Shown in pieces: positions 20,297 through 31,301 of a stretch of 64,000 bases of DNA (its first letter is position 1; every line of letters begins with the position of its first letter). The translations under genes and the position numbers were made by a program. Origin of the DNA: Ditylenchus dipsaci (lineage: Eukaryota; Nematoda; Chromadorea; Rhabditida; Anguinidae); contig SADC01000140.1 in NCBI GenBank assembly GCA_004194705.1, positions 124,001 to 188,000 of the forward strand, in the 5' to 3' direction. The notes beneath the pieces were generated by a model. It had not been told where the DNA came from. It did not search any database and saw only the letters and a list, made by a program, of their open reading frames with translations.

Positions 20297-22965
20297 ATGC
20301 TTACGTCTAAGAAAAACAAGCTTATGCTTAGGATCCTAATGGCTACTGTACTGGAGTTTGCATTTCGAAGGAAAACGAATTATGGCGATGCATCACTACG
20401 CGCTGGCTGGGATGGTACTGAAAACACTAAGTGCCCAGTACCTTTTTTTAATAAAAACTCTGTAACTGTAAACTTTACAGGGAGGGCGGTGACCTCACGA
20501 GATGTTTGAACTGAATACGCCACAAATCACTATGTGACGAGACCGTGCTGAAATGAAGCGCTTCCAGGTTTTTACATTGTTGTACTTAGTGATTGGCATT
20601 TTACATTCATTCCAGGGTATCGTTCAGAAGCAAGCAGTCTCCAGCAAAGATCCCCCTCGAGCATATCGAAAAGCATAAAAGAAGTTCCAAAGAAGCTTGG
20701 GTCGTATTCGCAGATCGTTCTGTCAAATAACATTCGCAGTATCCGGCATCAGAATAACTTAGAGCCGCTAATCCGAAAAGTCTCGAACTACTGGTGGTTG
20801 TGTGCTTTACGAGTTCTATCTATAGTTTTATTTGAGGTTCGAAAGAGTATCAGATGTATGCGATGAATTTTCCTCAAATTTATGGTTGAATTCAAACGAT
20901 CGTGTGCTCATATTCTCAAAAGAAGGTGCCTAGATCTACTCGTCGCAGAAAGTAAGCTTGGAGTTGATGAACATGGGACGTGTGCCTCTGCTTTTGACAA
21001 TTTGTGGATATCTACGCTCGCTGAACACATTTGTCCCCGTTGTCTCTGTCTACTCACCGACCGAAAGCAAAAAACCTATGATTTGTGTTAAAAATTGCTG
21101 GAAATGCGCCCAAATCTTTCGCCAACCAGCATCGCTGTAGATTTTGAGCGGGAGAGTTCAATGCCTTCAAAGTATGCCTTTTTTGTACAAAAGCACTGAA
21201 TCTATGCTTGTTTTTCAGAAGATTTGGCCAACAATTGAATACGTGGATGCTTTGTACACTTACAGAGGTCGATGCTTCGAAATGTCTGTGAGAAAGGAAA
21301 CAAAATTCTTATGACTCCGATTCTGCATTTCGTCTTGAAATCAACATGATTCTCGCTTTAGCGTTTGTTCCTGTCAGTAATGTAGGATTGGTAATGGATG
21401 AACTAAGGTGGATATCATATGCTTCGCTTGTTTTCTGACGTTTTTGCTTTCAGAATAAAATTTGAGCATTCTAATTATGCAAACGTGCTAGAACACTGCT
21501 GGACTACTTCGAAGACGTTTACGTTGGTCGACCCATCAGTGAAGGCAACGAAGAAAGGCCAGGTGAACCCATTCCTGTTTTAATTTGTAAATATTGCTTC
21601 CAGGTACCTCCCAGAAACGTGAATGTACTAGATTTGATCAAAACCAACGAGCCAAAACAAGCAACGGATCGAATCATTCAATGGCCAAATTGATGTCAGA
21701 ACTATGGCCGCGCACCATCCAACGATTGGAAGCTGATCGAAGGTCTGCAGACTGAATTTGCTTTGTCAGAGCAGCGAGTGGCGGCCTTTTGGAGTGGGGT
21801 AAAAGTAAGAACAAGAGGGCTGGCTATGGTGATATGGACGAACGTCTAAAGAATATGGTTCAGCGCTACGAAACCATTCCAGACAAAGTGGGTATTTGAA
21901 AGACATAGCCAGTCATCTGGGTTGTGTCTCAAAAAGCATCAAGGTAGAATTTTCTTATATGTTTCTGATCTTAACTAGTATTTCAGCAAAGAAACAAAAG
22001 AAACAGAAGTCCTCAGGAAAAGCAGACAGAAAGTCAATAAACCAATTGCTGTGATAAACTAGATGATATGATTGGTAAGCTCTCCATGATTTATAATGTT
22101 CACTGATGCATTTTAGATATCCTTAAAAAGGTCTGCTGGATAAAATTTCCTCAAAGAAGTTTGGAATTGTGATTACGGAGCGAGTTCTGCAATGTTTAGA
22201 GCCGGAGCAGTGCTGAATGGAGATGTCATCAGTTTCTACCTACAAGTACTTGCCAACGTAGTGTGTGGGACGAAATGTTGCCAAATGTTACGCCAATTTT
22301 TCATTGTATGAGTCCCAGTATATGTTTAGATATACGCATTCGATTCCTATTTCTACCCGGAGCTGGCAAAGAACGGTCCTAAAGCAGTGCTCCACTGGAC
22401 AATAAATGTAGACCTCTTTGAATATGATCTTCTTTTCGTGCCGATTCACACCACTGACATTGGTCCTTATCGGTATGCCAACAACTTCGTGATTTTCAGT
22501 GATTTTAAGTCGTTTAGGCAGTCAATATATTGAGGGCAGAATTGATTACTATGACTCAATGCACGGAGACGGGAAAACCATCTGAATCTGATTAAGTGAG
22601 ATATTTTAGTAGATGATTTTAGTATAAATCTGTTAAGGACTTCCTTAAAGAATTTGCTGTAGAAAGAGGATACGATGAAGTAAATCCTTCCAACTGGATT
22701 GGTTTCTGTCCAAAGGTATGTTATAAATTCGGATCGGATTTGGATAGTTGATTTGGATTTGGATATTTTTGGATAGTGTATTGTGTACGTGTATTTACGT
22801 GTATTTGTAGGATATCCCCAACAAAGCAACTTATTCGATTGGTGCCTTTGTGTGCAAATTCGCGGACTGTTTGTTCGTAAAGATCAGATGGAGTTTTCGC
22901 AGAAGGATATGCCCATGGTACGAAAAGAAATCGAAGAAGTAATTAGAGCAGGAGAGTTAATCTGA
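20297..22965 (+). CDS. FLYWCH + MULE transposase + Ulp1-like protease, copy 2
   Basis: Order on the plus strand: a FLYWCH-type zinc finger (SKKNKLMLR, then DPNGYCTG..LWRC, about 20305-20420); and the MULE core (VPVVSVYSP, RPNLSPTSIAVDFERES about 21100-21160, LALAFVPVSN, LDYFEDVYVGR, TSNGSNHSM). A Ulp1/C48 cysteine protease follows: QWLNGDVISFYLQV about 22210, YAFDSYFYPELAKNGP, LLFVPIHT then HWSLSV about 22455, YYDSMHGDGK, NWIGFCPK, and FDCGAFVCKFAD about 22830-22865. It ends ..EVIRAGELI before TGA. The protease His, Asp and Cys can all be seen, but His and Cys only after allowing single missing bases (ACTGACATTGG; GATTGGTGCC). Many short introns. Autonomous-type copy, reading frame damaged or mis-sequenced. 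Confidence 0.75.
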
Positions 22966-23116
22966 AAGATTTTTTGTCGTGACTTTGTTGATGAATGTTA
23001 TAATTGTTTACCAATAAATTTGCTGGAGAAAAGTAATATTTGAATGTTTTCAAAAATAAGGCATGAGTAAATAGAAATAGCCCAAAATAGACACAAATTA
23101 TTAAAAAACTTAACAC

Positions 23117-23280
23117 ATTAAAGGCCTGACCTCTTCCTACTCGTGGTCCCCGCCAATTCAAAAATTTTCCCTTGATCATTAGACTTCTGTACGGGTTTTT
23201 CCGCTAGGTTTCTAACAAAACAAGCTCAAAATTGACTTCAGGCCTAGTTTTGTTGAAACGTGGCAGAAGGCCCTTTACTA
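23117..23280. mobile_element. Hairpin MITE copy B (partial)
   Basis: It contains TAAAGGCCTGACC, CCCCGCCAATTC, TTCTGTACGGGTTTTTC and GGTTTCTAACAAAAC, and a complementary right part TAGTTTTGTTGAAAC then GGCCCTTTA. The right arm is shorter and more diverged than in the other copies. Confidence 0.6.
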
Positions 23281-23417
23281 AAGGGTGTAGGTCAAAAAGG
23301 TGCAGCCGAATTAAAGTCAGCTGGCTGAACGACTCTAGAAATAAGGACAAAACAACACATATTAGATGGACTACCAATTGGTTTCGTTTGGAGCATGGAT
23401 TTATAAATTGCTGAAAG

Positions 23418-23652
23418 AACCATGGTTTTTGCGCGCAGCGGTTGTCCCCGCCAATTAAATTCTTATCGTCATCATTAAACTTCTGTACGGATTTTTCAAC
23501 TTGGTTTCTAACAAAACAAGGCTAGAACTTATTTTAGGTATAGTTTTGTTAGGAAACCGAGTTGAAACATCGGTACAGAAGTGCAATGATTAGGAAAAAA
23601 TTTGGAATTGGCGGGGACAACCGCTTCGCGCAAAACCATGGTCCTTTGACAT
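23418..23652. mobile_element. Hairpin MITE copy C
   Basis: The ends AACCATGGTTTTTGCGCG and CGCGCAAAACCATGGTCC bracket nearly perfect arms with CCCCGCCAATT, TTCTGTACGGATTTTTCAAC and GGTTTCTAACAAAAC. The fold covers almost the entire 235 bp. Confidence 0.8.
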
Positions 23653-23732
23653 TTTGAATTACATTTCTGTCAAAACAAAATGGTGTAGATCAAAACGGTG
23701 TAGATCAAATCGCGCTTAACGCCGAATCATTG

Positions 23733-25001
23733 CTTTCAGTGATACAAATTTATTTGTCTAATTTTGATTCAAACAAATTTGAATCCTAGCTATTAATTAT
23801 TTAAATTTGATTGTCTAATTTGGATCACTGATATAGATGACACTAAGCCTGACTGTGATTTAAATTTAATTTGAATCATCTCGATGTACTGATTTCTAGT
23901 GGAGTTTTACTTGTCCTCAGTGAGACTATTTTATGCTTTTACAGACTGTTGGATCAAATTGTTTATTTGAAGTTTCTTCAAATCTTTTTTGCTGGCTTTT
24001 AAAACGCTGTGTTTTTAGAAAACTATTTTGCTCAAACTGTTTTGAAAATTCAAGTAATTTAAACCATCGCAAATCATTTAAACCATCCTGTTATACCAGG
24101 ATAATATCCTCAAATTTTCGAAAAAAGTAATTTGGTCAAAAAAGATACAATTTGGTCATTCGTCAAAAGTGCAATTTTATCCAGTGCTTATTGCTATTTT
24201 GGAGCGAAAAAAAAAAGATTTTGACTAAAAACTTCAAAAATAAAAAAGATTTGGTCCCAAAAAAAAGTCAAATCTTTGTAAAAGTCATATATCATCCATG
24301 CTGTATACTCTAAGCACACTTAAGTATTAACCAGTAGAAGATATCACTCTTTCAACGTTTAAGATCCTGCTGTGCTTATTAAGGTGGTTATTGTCTAGTT
24401 CATCTAGCATATCCATTTCCTTATGCTATTATATTAAATTTCACCAAATTCAATCTTACCGATGGTAAAGACTGAAACTGTTCCAAACCACCTCAAGCAA
24501 CTCTAAATGGCCCTGAATCACTTAAAGCGATCCTACCCACCCTGAAAAGCTCAAAATACTCAAAACAAGCCTAAGCATTTTAAAAACAATATCAAAACTG
24601 CGAACGATCAAAAGCCAATCGAAAGAATAGGGTGATCTAAGGACATTTATTTATAGAAAGCAAAAATTTAGAGACAGTGAACAACAACAAATCATGATAT
24701 AAATATCCGATCAAAATTCATGAGGATCTTTCTTCTTACAAATGCACCATTTGTAGCCCTTTTGTGTCCGGAAGTATTAAAGTCAGCTGAGAGAAAATTC
24801 TCTCCACAGATCCAGAATGCGCTTAAGAAGCGAGCACAGAGATAACAGGCGAAATTTCTTTGTGTAGCTCAAAAAGCAAGCTGGAATTTTTCACTATACA
24901 ACTACTATACAAAAGTCTGACCGATATCTGCGATCCCAGTAACTTGATACGTCTTCCGAAGCCACTGCATTCCACTGGTATGCGAAATAATCATCGATTT
25001 C
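23733..25001. other. Interior of the large hAT-like element, no gene recognised
   Basis: The first 160 bases carry GAATC/TTTGTCTAATTT subterminal-type repeats. At 24160-24300 there is a block (TTTATCCAGTGCTTATTGC .. AAAAAGATTTTGACTAAAAA) shared with 49780-49885 and with the MITE at 55044. At 24480-24560 AACC.. and CACCC-type words resemble those at 1985-2130 and 62330-62450. A 42-codon plus frame at 24720 (MRIFLLTNAPFVALLCPEVL) is unrecognised. Confidence 0.4.
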
Positions 25002-26959
25002 TGTGTATTCTTGAGTAATGACTAGAGAGAGACGAGAGAGAGACGACTTCTTAATAGCTTTTTTCGGACACAAACTGATCTGAACACAGACGTTCAGACC
25101 TTTGTATACTTACAACAATAACAGACACGTTTGAATCACTACAAGACAAAATGGTGATTCAAACACAGTACACAGCACACTTCCCCGTACAATGTTAGGT
25201 AGACAGAGATTCTGAAGAAAGGAAGACTTGTTTCTTTCTGGCAGCATGGGAATACCTTTCTTGCCGAGGAACTTGGACTGTCGCAGATTGCACTTGAGCC
25301 TTCTTTGACCGTTCCCTATACCGATCATGGCTGCAAAATCTCTGATATGACTGAAGAAGACGAGAGAGCTGAGCACAGTATTTCTTTCCCTTTCTTTGAA
25401 GCGGAGCTGACTGGAAGAACACTTGCTAGCAGGCGGGATTGATGAGCACGATGTCGCCGCCACTCCTTCCTTTGATTGAAGACTGAAACCATAGCTATCA
25501 GGCGGACGACATTTGCTGGAAGATGAGTTGCTTGACTGGTCACTTGCTTCTTGGCAGGCTGCACTTGAGAAGAGGACGGCAACTGAGACACTTGAGAGCG
25601 ATCCAAGAGCTTGGAACGTTTTTTGCTTGACTTGCGATGATAGCAGCTGCTGTTCCAATGCATGAGTCCACAGGTAGAGCACGGCGACGATGGCTTGCTG
25701 CTGCGACTTTTGGAAGGCTGCGGATTTGCTTCTTGATGAGCTGATACTGCTGACCCAACTGTTTGATTTGCACTGATTGCATTTGAAGGAGTTGACCCCA
25801 CAGCTTGATTGATTCGAAGGCTTGAACTGCTTCCTGAACTTCTTCTTAGGCTGACGGAACTGCTGAATTGCGTCACACTACTTGCTGAGGTGACCAACTT
25901 GACCGCACTTGTGGCAATCGGCATTCTTGGAGCGGCAATCGTCGGACCAATGCATTTGACCACAGCAAAGCAGGCACTCGATGGAACTGAAGCTTTGCTG
26001 ACTTGATTGATGTACGGACTGGACGAGGCTGCTGACTTCTTTCCAGATGCTTCGCTTCGGCAATTGTTGAAAGGTAGCTGGCAGCTTCTTCCACAATTTC
26101 TTCGAACTTGACTGCATCTCCCTTTTCGTTGATTCGATGGAGAAGGCGCGTTCGGATAGCTGCATCTTGATTTGATTTGAGTCCCAACAGCAGGAGAAGG
26201 CAATTGAACTCTTCCTTTTTGAGAGAGCTGATTTTGAAAGACGAGCTGACCCTTAGACGGTTGACATAGTGGCGGAATTCTTTTCGCAGCTTCTTTGACC
26301 AAACGCAAGCACTCGAAGCGGTCCACCACCAGAGAGCGACAATGAACGAATAGTTTAGATAGACCACTAACCGTTTCGTCGAGATTGAAGTCGGTCACAT
26401 TTTTAGGCAGGCAGCTCTTGGAGTATTCGGCGAAGGCTTCGGCAGAGAGCTTGGTCATCAGGAGCTTCACTTTGGTTGATTTCACCATATTCGGAGCTGT
26501 GCAATCGAGAGAGAATTGGAACCGCTGCATCCAGTTTTGGAACTTGTTCGGATCGCTTTCCTCTGAGCTGAAGACTTCCATATCCGGCGATTGCGGCAAC
26601 GTAGATATTGAAGGAGCAGGCAGAGCATTGTCCCATCACCACAATTTTTCTGTTGCTGTTGGAAGAAAGCCATCATTTGGGCCATTGTTGTTTGCTGCTG
26701 CTGAGCCATAGCTTCTTGATGTTGCTGTTGTTGAGCTGCCAGAATCAGCTTGAGCTGGTCCATATCCATTGCGACTGCGCCAATGTTGTATCCTTGAGTA
26801 ATGGCTAGAGAGAGTCGAGAGAGAGACGACTTCTTAATAGCTTTATTCGGACACAAACTGATCTGAACACAGACGGTCATACCTTTATATACTTACAACA
26901 ATAACAGACACGTTTGAATCACTGCAAGAAAAATGGTGATTCAAACACAGTACACAACA
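25002..26959 (-). mobile_element. Gag-only LTR retrotransposon (TR-GAG-like)
   Basis: Two 176-bp direct repeats (25002-25177 and 26784-26959) begin TG and end CA on the minus strand and differ at only a few positions. The 5-bp duplication ATTTC flanks the element (24997-25001 and 26960-26964). Just inside the upstream LTR on the minus strand is TGGCGCAGTCG, a tRNA primer-binding-type sequence. Only a gag-like region lies between the LTRs, and no protease, reverse transcriptase or integrase motif was found. It therefore matches the TR-GAG class of small non-autonomous LTR elements. Near-identical LTRs suggest a recent insertion. Confidence 0.85.
25110..26770 (-). pseudogene. Gag-like capsid/nucleocapsid gene of the LTR element
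   Basis: Translation starts MDMDQLKLILAAQQQQHQEA (about 26770), a glutamine-rich N terminus. The capsid-like part reads FQNWMQRFQFSLDCTAPNMV and KVKLLMTKLSAEAFAEYSKS (about 26550-26420), then EFRHYVNRL.., LLLLLGLKSNQDAAIRTRLL and AVKFEEIVEEA (about 26280-26090). Two CCHC zinc knuckles follow: CLLCCGQMHWSDDC and CHKCGQVGHLSK-stop-C (about 25980-25880). A third, CSTCGLMHWNSSC, lies near 25670. The frame is broken at least twice and there is a TAG inside the second knuckle, so this copy is not translatable as written. It has no pol domain. Confidence 0.75.
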
Positions 26960-26964
26960 ATTTC

Positions 26965-28080
26965 ATTGCTCAAGTTTGAGAGATTAGTCCCACCAGATCG
27001 GTTAGGCCTCAAACCCGTTCCTCCAAAGGTAAAAATGTTGCGCCGTGATGACCCTGTCGCGTCCTCCTGAAAGATGACCTCTTGCAAGGCTTGCTTTCAA
27101 CCGTAAACTGATTGACCTCAAAAAGTCAACTTTTCAAAAGAAAATTATTGAATTTCTTAATAGAAATGTGATTGCATTTTTAGCCCTAGCTTTCCATCCA
27201 AAAGAACATTCATGCAGCAAACAGATAGATCGAAAAAAGATGCAGCCACATAATTGGATTGCTTCCTCTTTGACCAGATAAAAGAACGTGCTCAAATCGA
27301 AACTGAAGTATCCTATTCAACGAAAAGCATATCTCAGGAAAAATTTCGTAGTCCTGAAGTAAATATCTCAGTCATATTCCAAAATACAAAAACCTGCCTT
27401 CCAAAAATTAGAAAGTCATAAAACACCAGGCAAGAGAAGTTATATTGACATCTCTTTGTTTTTGCGGATGATTGCCGATTCTTTCACGGACAGTTGACAT
27501 AGTATACTCACATTCTTTGGCAACCAGGCCAGCTTACTAACGTCTGCTTGGTACTTTAAACCAAGGAATCATAAAAAATGAGCCTAAAATTTTTATTTCA
27601 ACGATATTTCCCATTTTTAAAATGAAAAACTTTTAGGTACGGATTTTCAGCATGGCAAAGAGACATTGATGAAAAAAAATCTTGATGGGTCATTGTTAAA
27701 AACCGGAAGATACGGGTAAAAGCTAGATGACGCTTAGCATTGCTGGCCGTCAGATTTACATCAGGCTTGTAACCACATTATGAACAAAAATCACTGTTGA
27801 AGAATTTGAATAAGATAGAAGCTCAACGGAAGATTTTTAACAGTCAAATTTCAAATCCAGGCTCTAGTAAGGCACCTTACGGACCAGTCTTCCTTTTTTG
27901 CTTGAATCAAATTTCGGCGATTCAGTAGTCGCAAGAGAAGACGTCAAAGTTTCGTTTTCCATCATCGGGCACTTGAAATACAACTAAAATATACAGCGTA
28001 AATATCGAAAGTTAGAACAGAATACAAAAACAGCGCAATATCAATTAACGATATAACCAAAAAAGCAGTACATAGAGATG
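26965..28080. other. Interior of the large hAT-like element, no gene recognised
   Basis: This is unique AT-rich sequence. One short plus frame right after the LTR element (ISLLKFERLVPPDRLGLKPV, 26960-27070) looks protein-like but has no partner that I recognise. It could be a remnant of a gene carried by the parent element. Confidence 0.3.
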
Positions 28081-28785
28081 ATTCAAATTAAATTCGAATC
28101 ACAAGAAAGCTTTCAGTCATTCGATTATCAGTGGTTCAAATTAGCTGTGATTAAAATTATACAAAAAGACGTGATTCAAATTGGCCGTGATTCAAATTAG
28201 ACAAATAAATTTGAATCACCAAAATGACAATGATTCAAATTTGCACTGATTTAAATTTATTTTGACCAAATAAATTTGAGCGTAATTTGAATCACAGCAA
28301 TTTTTTCCCGCAAAGATTCAAATTACAAAAATAATTCAAATTGCCAACACTGGTTAAGAGTCCACTGTACGTGTAATTTTGAAAATGAAAAGTTTTAAAA
28401 CTTTAGACAAACCACATATTTTCTTATCAATTTACCAGAATTTTGAATTTTTTTCATCAACGAAAGGATTCTTGAAATCAAATTAATGTCCGCACATTTA
28501 GCACAGAAAAGTTTTTTAAAGCCATATGTCGATCAGTCTCAAACTCTTCTTCGCCTTCCTCCCTCCGTCCTGTGGTCTAGAAAAAGGAAGTAGTGAGAGC
28601 CGCTTTTTCTTCATTTTATTAAATAAGTGAAGTCCCTTTGCCAGCTGGTTGTCTGGACCAAAGTTTGTGTACATACACACCACAATTCCCAGTTTACTCA
28701 ATTTGAACACACTGCTCTCAATCTGTTCGTTTTCTTCTTTCTGGAGAAGAAATCAACAAAACCAAGAGGGCCAGCTATTGGGATT

Positions 28786-29338
28786 GCGAGATGTGCGGAT
28801 AAATATTTGCGGATACCACTTTTGCGGAGTGATTTTTGCAGATACAACTTTTGCGGACATACATTTGGGGTAATAACTTTTGCGGAGCGACATTTGAAGA
28901 ATCACATACAAAACCGTATGCTGTATAGAAGGTCTTTAAAAAAACCATTTTCACTAGTGCCTTTTAAGTATAACAACGAAATATGATTCAAATTAATAAT
29001 AAATTTATTTAGTGAACAATAAGTAACTCGATTATATTTTGGGTTTTATGTCGTTTCCGCAAATGTTTTTTCGCAAATGTTGCTCCGCAAAAGTTATTTC
29101 TGCAAATATCGTTTCCGCAAATGTCCTGCCGCAAATGTCGGTCTGTAAAATCCTTCCTCTAACATCGCTCCTCAAATTTCATTTCACGTAAGTCGTTCTG
29201 CAAATTTCCTGCCACTGATGACGGTCTCCAATAGTCTTCTCCGCAAATGTTACGTCTGTAAATACCCTCCTGCAAAAGTCTTTATGCAATGTTACGTCTG
29301 CAAATGACCTGCCGCAAATGTTTATCCGCAGATCTCGC
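28786..29338. mobile_element. Inverted-repeat element built from CCGCAAATGT units
   Basis: The ends GCGAGATGTGCGGATAAA and TTTATCCGCAGATCTCGC are inverted repeats. About 130 bases inside the left end carry TTGCGGA-type units and about 290 bases at the right end carry CCGCAAATG-type units in the opposite sense. The middle is unique. No target duplication could be fixed. Confidence 0.65.
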
Positions 29339-29914
29339 CATGCCTAGCTATTATGTCTATTAATTTCTTGCTACGTGTTTTTTTCAAACGCCATTTTATA
29401 AGGCTATATCTTTTTTGTAGACATTTCATATTTAGTGTGTGGTGCTGTTTTAGTTCATTTTCCTTAGAGAGTTGCCCACTCCATTGCTAAATTAATTCCC
29501 GAAAATAGAAAGAAAAAAGAGGAAGCTTTGATTTATGCCTAGTGCAATTGTCTTCCCTAACAAAGGCGCACATTTTGGCCAAAGAAAAATGGGTTGGGGG
29601 TCGGAGCAGTGAGCAATGCAAGAAAAGCATAATAATTATTCTGCTCCACTCATCTCGTTAAAAATGTAATCCTCGTTTCCCACAAATTTTGTTTGTTTTT
29701 GGAGGATGGCCAGGAAATGCATTTGCTGTATTGTTTGTTTTTCGTTCCAGTGTATGGAGGTTTAATATGGTTTTACCTATTTGTTTTATCCTGAAATATG
29801 GTTACACTAATTTTGGAATTTGTTTTTGTGGTCACTGCTCAATATTTTTGAAGAATTTTTAGCCCGGCTCAAAACGATAGTTTGAAAATTTTCTAACGTT
29901 AGAGCGGTACAGTC
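29339..29914. other. Unique AT-rich spacer, no gene seen
   Basis: I found no RNA gene, repeat end or recognisable reading frame in this stretch. Confidence 0.35.
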
Positions 29915-29921
29915 AAGCGCC

Positions 29922-30045
29922 GCTATGGTGACACCCCTCCAGCTGCGGTCTGACACTTTCTTTACATCGATTTTGAAGTTTTTTTCTAGTTGTCTTTATA
30001 AAGTTTAGTCTAAAAATAGCAAGAATTCCGATTTTTTTTTAACTG
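29922..30045. mobile_element. Left part of a pogo-type MITE, truncated
   Basis: It begins TA-CAGTCAAGCGCCG and continues with GGTCTGACACTTT and AAAAATAGCAAGAATTCCGA, the order seen in the left halves of the MITEs at 31302 and 53021. It stops where hairpin MITE copy D begins, and the right half is missing. Confidence 0.5.
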
Positions 30046-30282
30046 AAAGGGGCGTGGTCACCTGTTTAAATTTGTCCCGCTAATTCAATTTTTTTCTGAA
30101 TCATTGAATTTCTGTACGGATTATTCGGCTCGATTTCTAACAAAACAAGGCTTAGAATTTTATTTTAGGTGTAATTTTGTTAGAAACCGAGCCGAAAAAT
30201 CCGTACAGAAACTCAATGATTCAGAAAAAAAATTAAATTGGTGGGGACAAATTCAAACAGGTGACCATGCCCCTTTGATAAT
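30046..30282. mobile_element. Hairpin MITE copy D
   Basis: The ends AAAGGGGCGTGGTCACCTG and CAGGTGACCATGCCCCTTT are complementary. The arms contain TCCCGCTAATTCAATTTT, TTCTGTACGGATTATTCGGC and GATTTCTAACAAAACAAGG. It is an almost perfect hairpin. Confidence 0.8.
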
Positions 30283-30356
30283 TTTGCCGTTAAGACCCGA
30301 TTATCTCAATATCCGTCACCTTTTTTTTTGAAAATAGGACGACTTACTGTCATGAG

Positions 30357-31184
30357 CAGTGTTGGGAATTTTCTGAAATTCTCGTACTCGTACTTCGTAC
30401 AAGTATTTTTTTGACCTCGTACTTCGTACTCGTACCGCGCTACAAAATTTCGTCGTACTTGTACTAGTAGTACGAGCTGAAAAAGGCTCTTACTCGTACT
30501 CGTACTTTACTCGTACCTGAAGAAAAGCTCATACTGTACTCGTACTTGAATAAAAAATCCGTACTCTTTAAATATGTTCACAAATCTTTATTTAATTAAA
30601 GTAACATTTTTATGTAATTTTTTGTCGAATGAAGAAACGACTACAGTAAGGGACTATTTTTAGAAGAATTCAGTATTAGTAAACACTACGCGTTTACTAC
30701 TGAAGCCTTGAGCAACGCTTCGCATTGCGATTTTTAAAGGAGTAGATATTTGACACACCATAAAATGAATAACACACCATGACCAAAACCTAGCTGCTTC
30801 GCATCCCTTGGAATAAGGCATATTATGACTAAACCATGAAAAGCATAGATTTAAAACGGCCGCTTCGCGTGCCTTGAAATGAGGAATACCATGACCCTAC
30901 AATGAAAGAGGCGTCAATTCAGAAGATTAATCAGAACGTTTATAGGACAAATAGGAAATTTATGCTTTCAAAATGCCTTTCTCATTTAAAAACTCATGCT
31001 TTTATTAAAAAAAGTCTGCTCAAAAATAGCCAGAAAAAAACATGCACTCGTACTTAAAGTTTCTCTTCATCCTCGTACTCGTACTCGTACACGTACCTCA
31101 TTATTTTTCTGTTCGTACTCGTACCTCTGTTTTCAGCTGCTCGTACTTCGTACTCGTAGTACGAAGTACGAGTTCCTAACACTG
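30357..31184. mobile_element. hAT-type MITE with CTCGTACT arrays
   Basis: The 8-bp duplication GTCATGAG flanks it perfectly (30349-30356 and 31185-31192). Ends are CAGTGTTGGGAATTTTC and GAGTTCCTAACACTG. The first about 210 and last about 120 bases are dense arrays of CTCGTACTTCGTA-type words in opposite orientation. The middle is unique and non-coding. It shares the CAGTGTTG end with the two larger hAT elements but has a different subterminal motif. Confidence 0.85.
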
Positions 31185-31301
31185 GTCATGAGCCGCGGGT
31201 CTTTAAGGTGAAATTGTGAACTATTTAATAAATGATGATTAGCAGAGACTTTAAAAACGAGGGAAAGATGTGTAAGACCTAGGTTGGAACAAACTACGAT
31301 A

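Larger units (their letters stand above)
19885..23723 (+). mobile_element. 3.8-kb MULE with 9-bp TSD
   Basis: The 9-bp duplication GAATCATTG flanks it (19876-19884 and 23724-23732), the length typical of Mutator-like elements. Ends begin GGCG and carry TTTGATCTACACCG units, five on the left and two on the right in inverted orientation. They are followed by a matching GTTTTGACAG..AAATGTAAT block, giving terminal repeats of about 80 bases or more. It encodes FLYWCH, MULE and Ulp1-like modules (20297-22965). Two hairpin MITEs (23117 and 23418) lie between the gene and the right end. Confidence 0.85.
18488..28352. mobile_element. 9.9-kb nested hAT-like element with 8-bp TSD
   Basis: The outer ends are CAGTGTTGGCGATTTGAAT and ATTCAAATTGCCAACACTG, flanked by the perfect 8-bp duplication GTTAAGAG (18480-18487 and 28353-28360). 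For about 250 bases inside each end, TAATTTGAATCAC-type words recur and the two ends align as long inverted repeats; a further copy lies at 23733-23890. Three separate insertions interrupt it: piggyBac (18610-19772), a MULE (19885-23723) and an LTR element (25002-26959). What remains as original interior (23733-25001 and 26965-28080) shows no recognisable transposase, so the parent is probably non-autonomous. Confidence 0.8.

Noticed and set aside
28780..29340. CRISPR-like array of regularly spaced CCGCAAATG units
   Set aside because: Spacing is irregular, units are inverted between the two ends, and the context is an animal genome; it is a transposon subterminal array.
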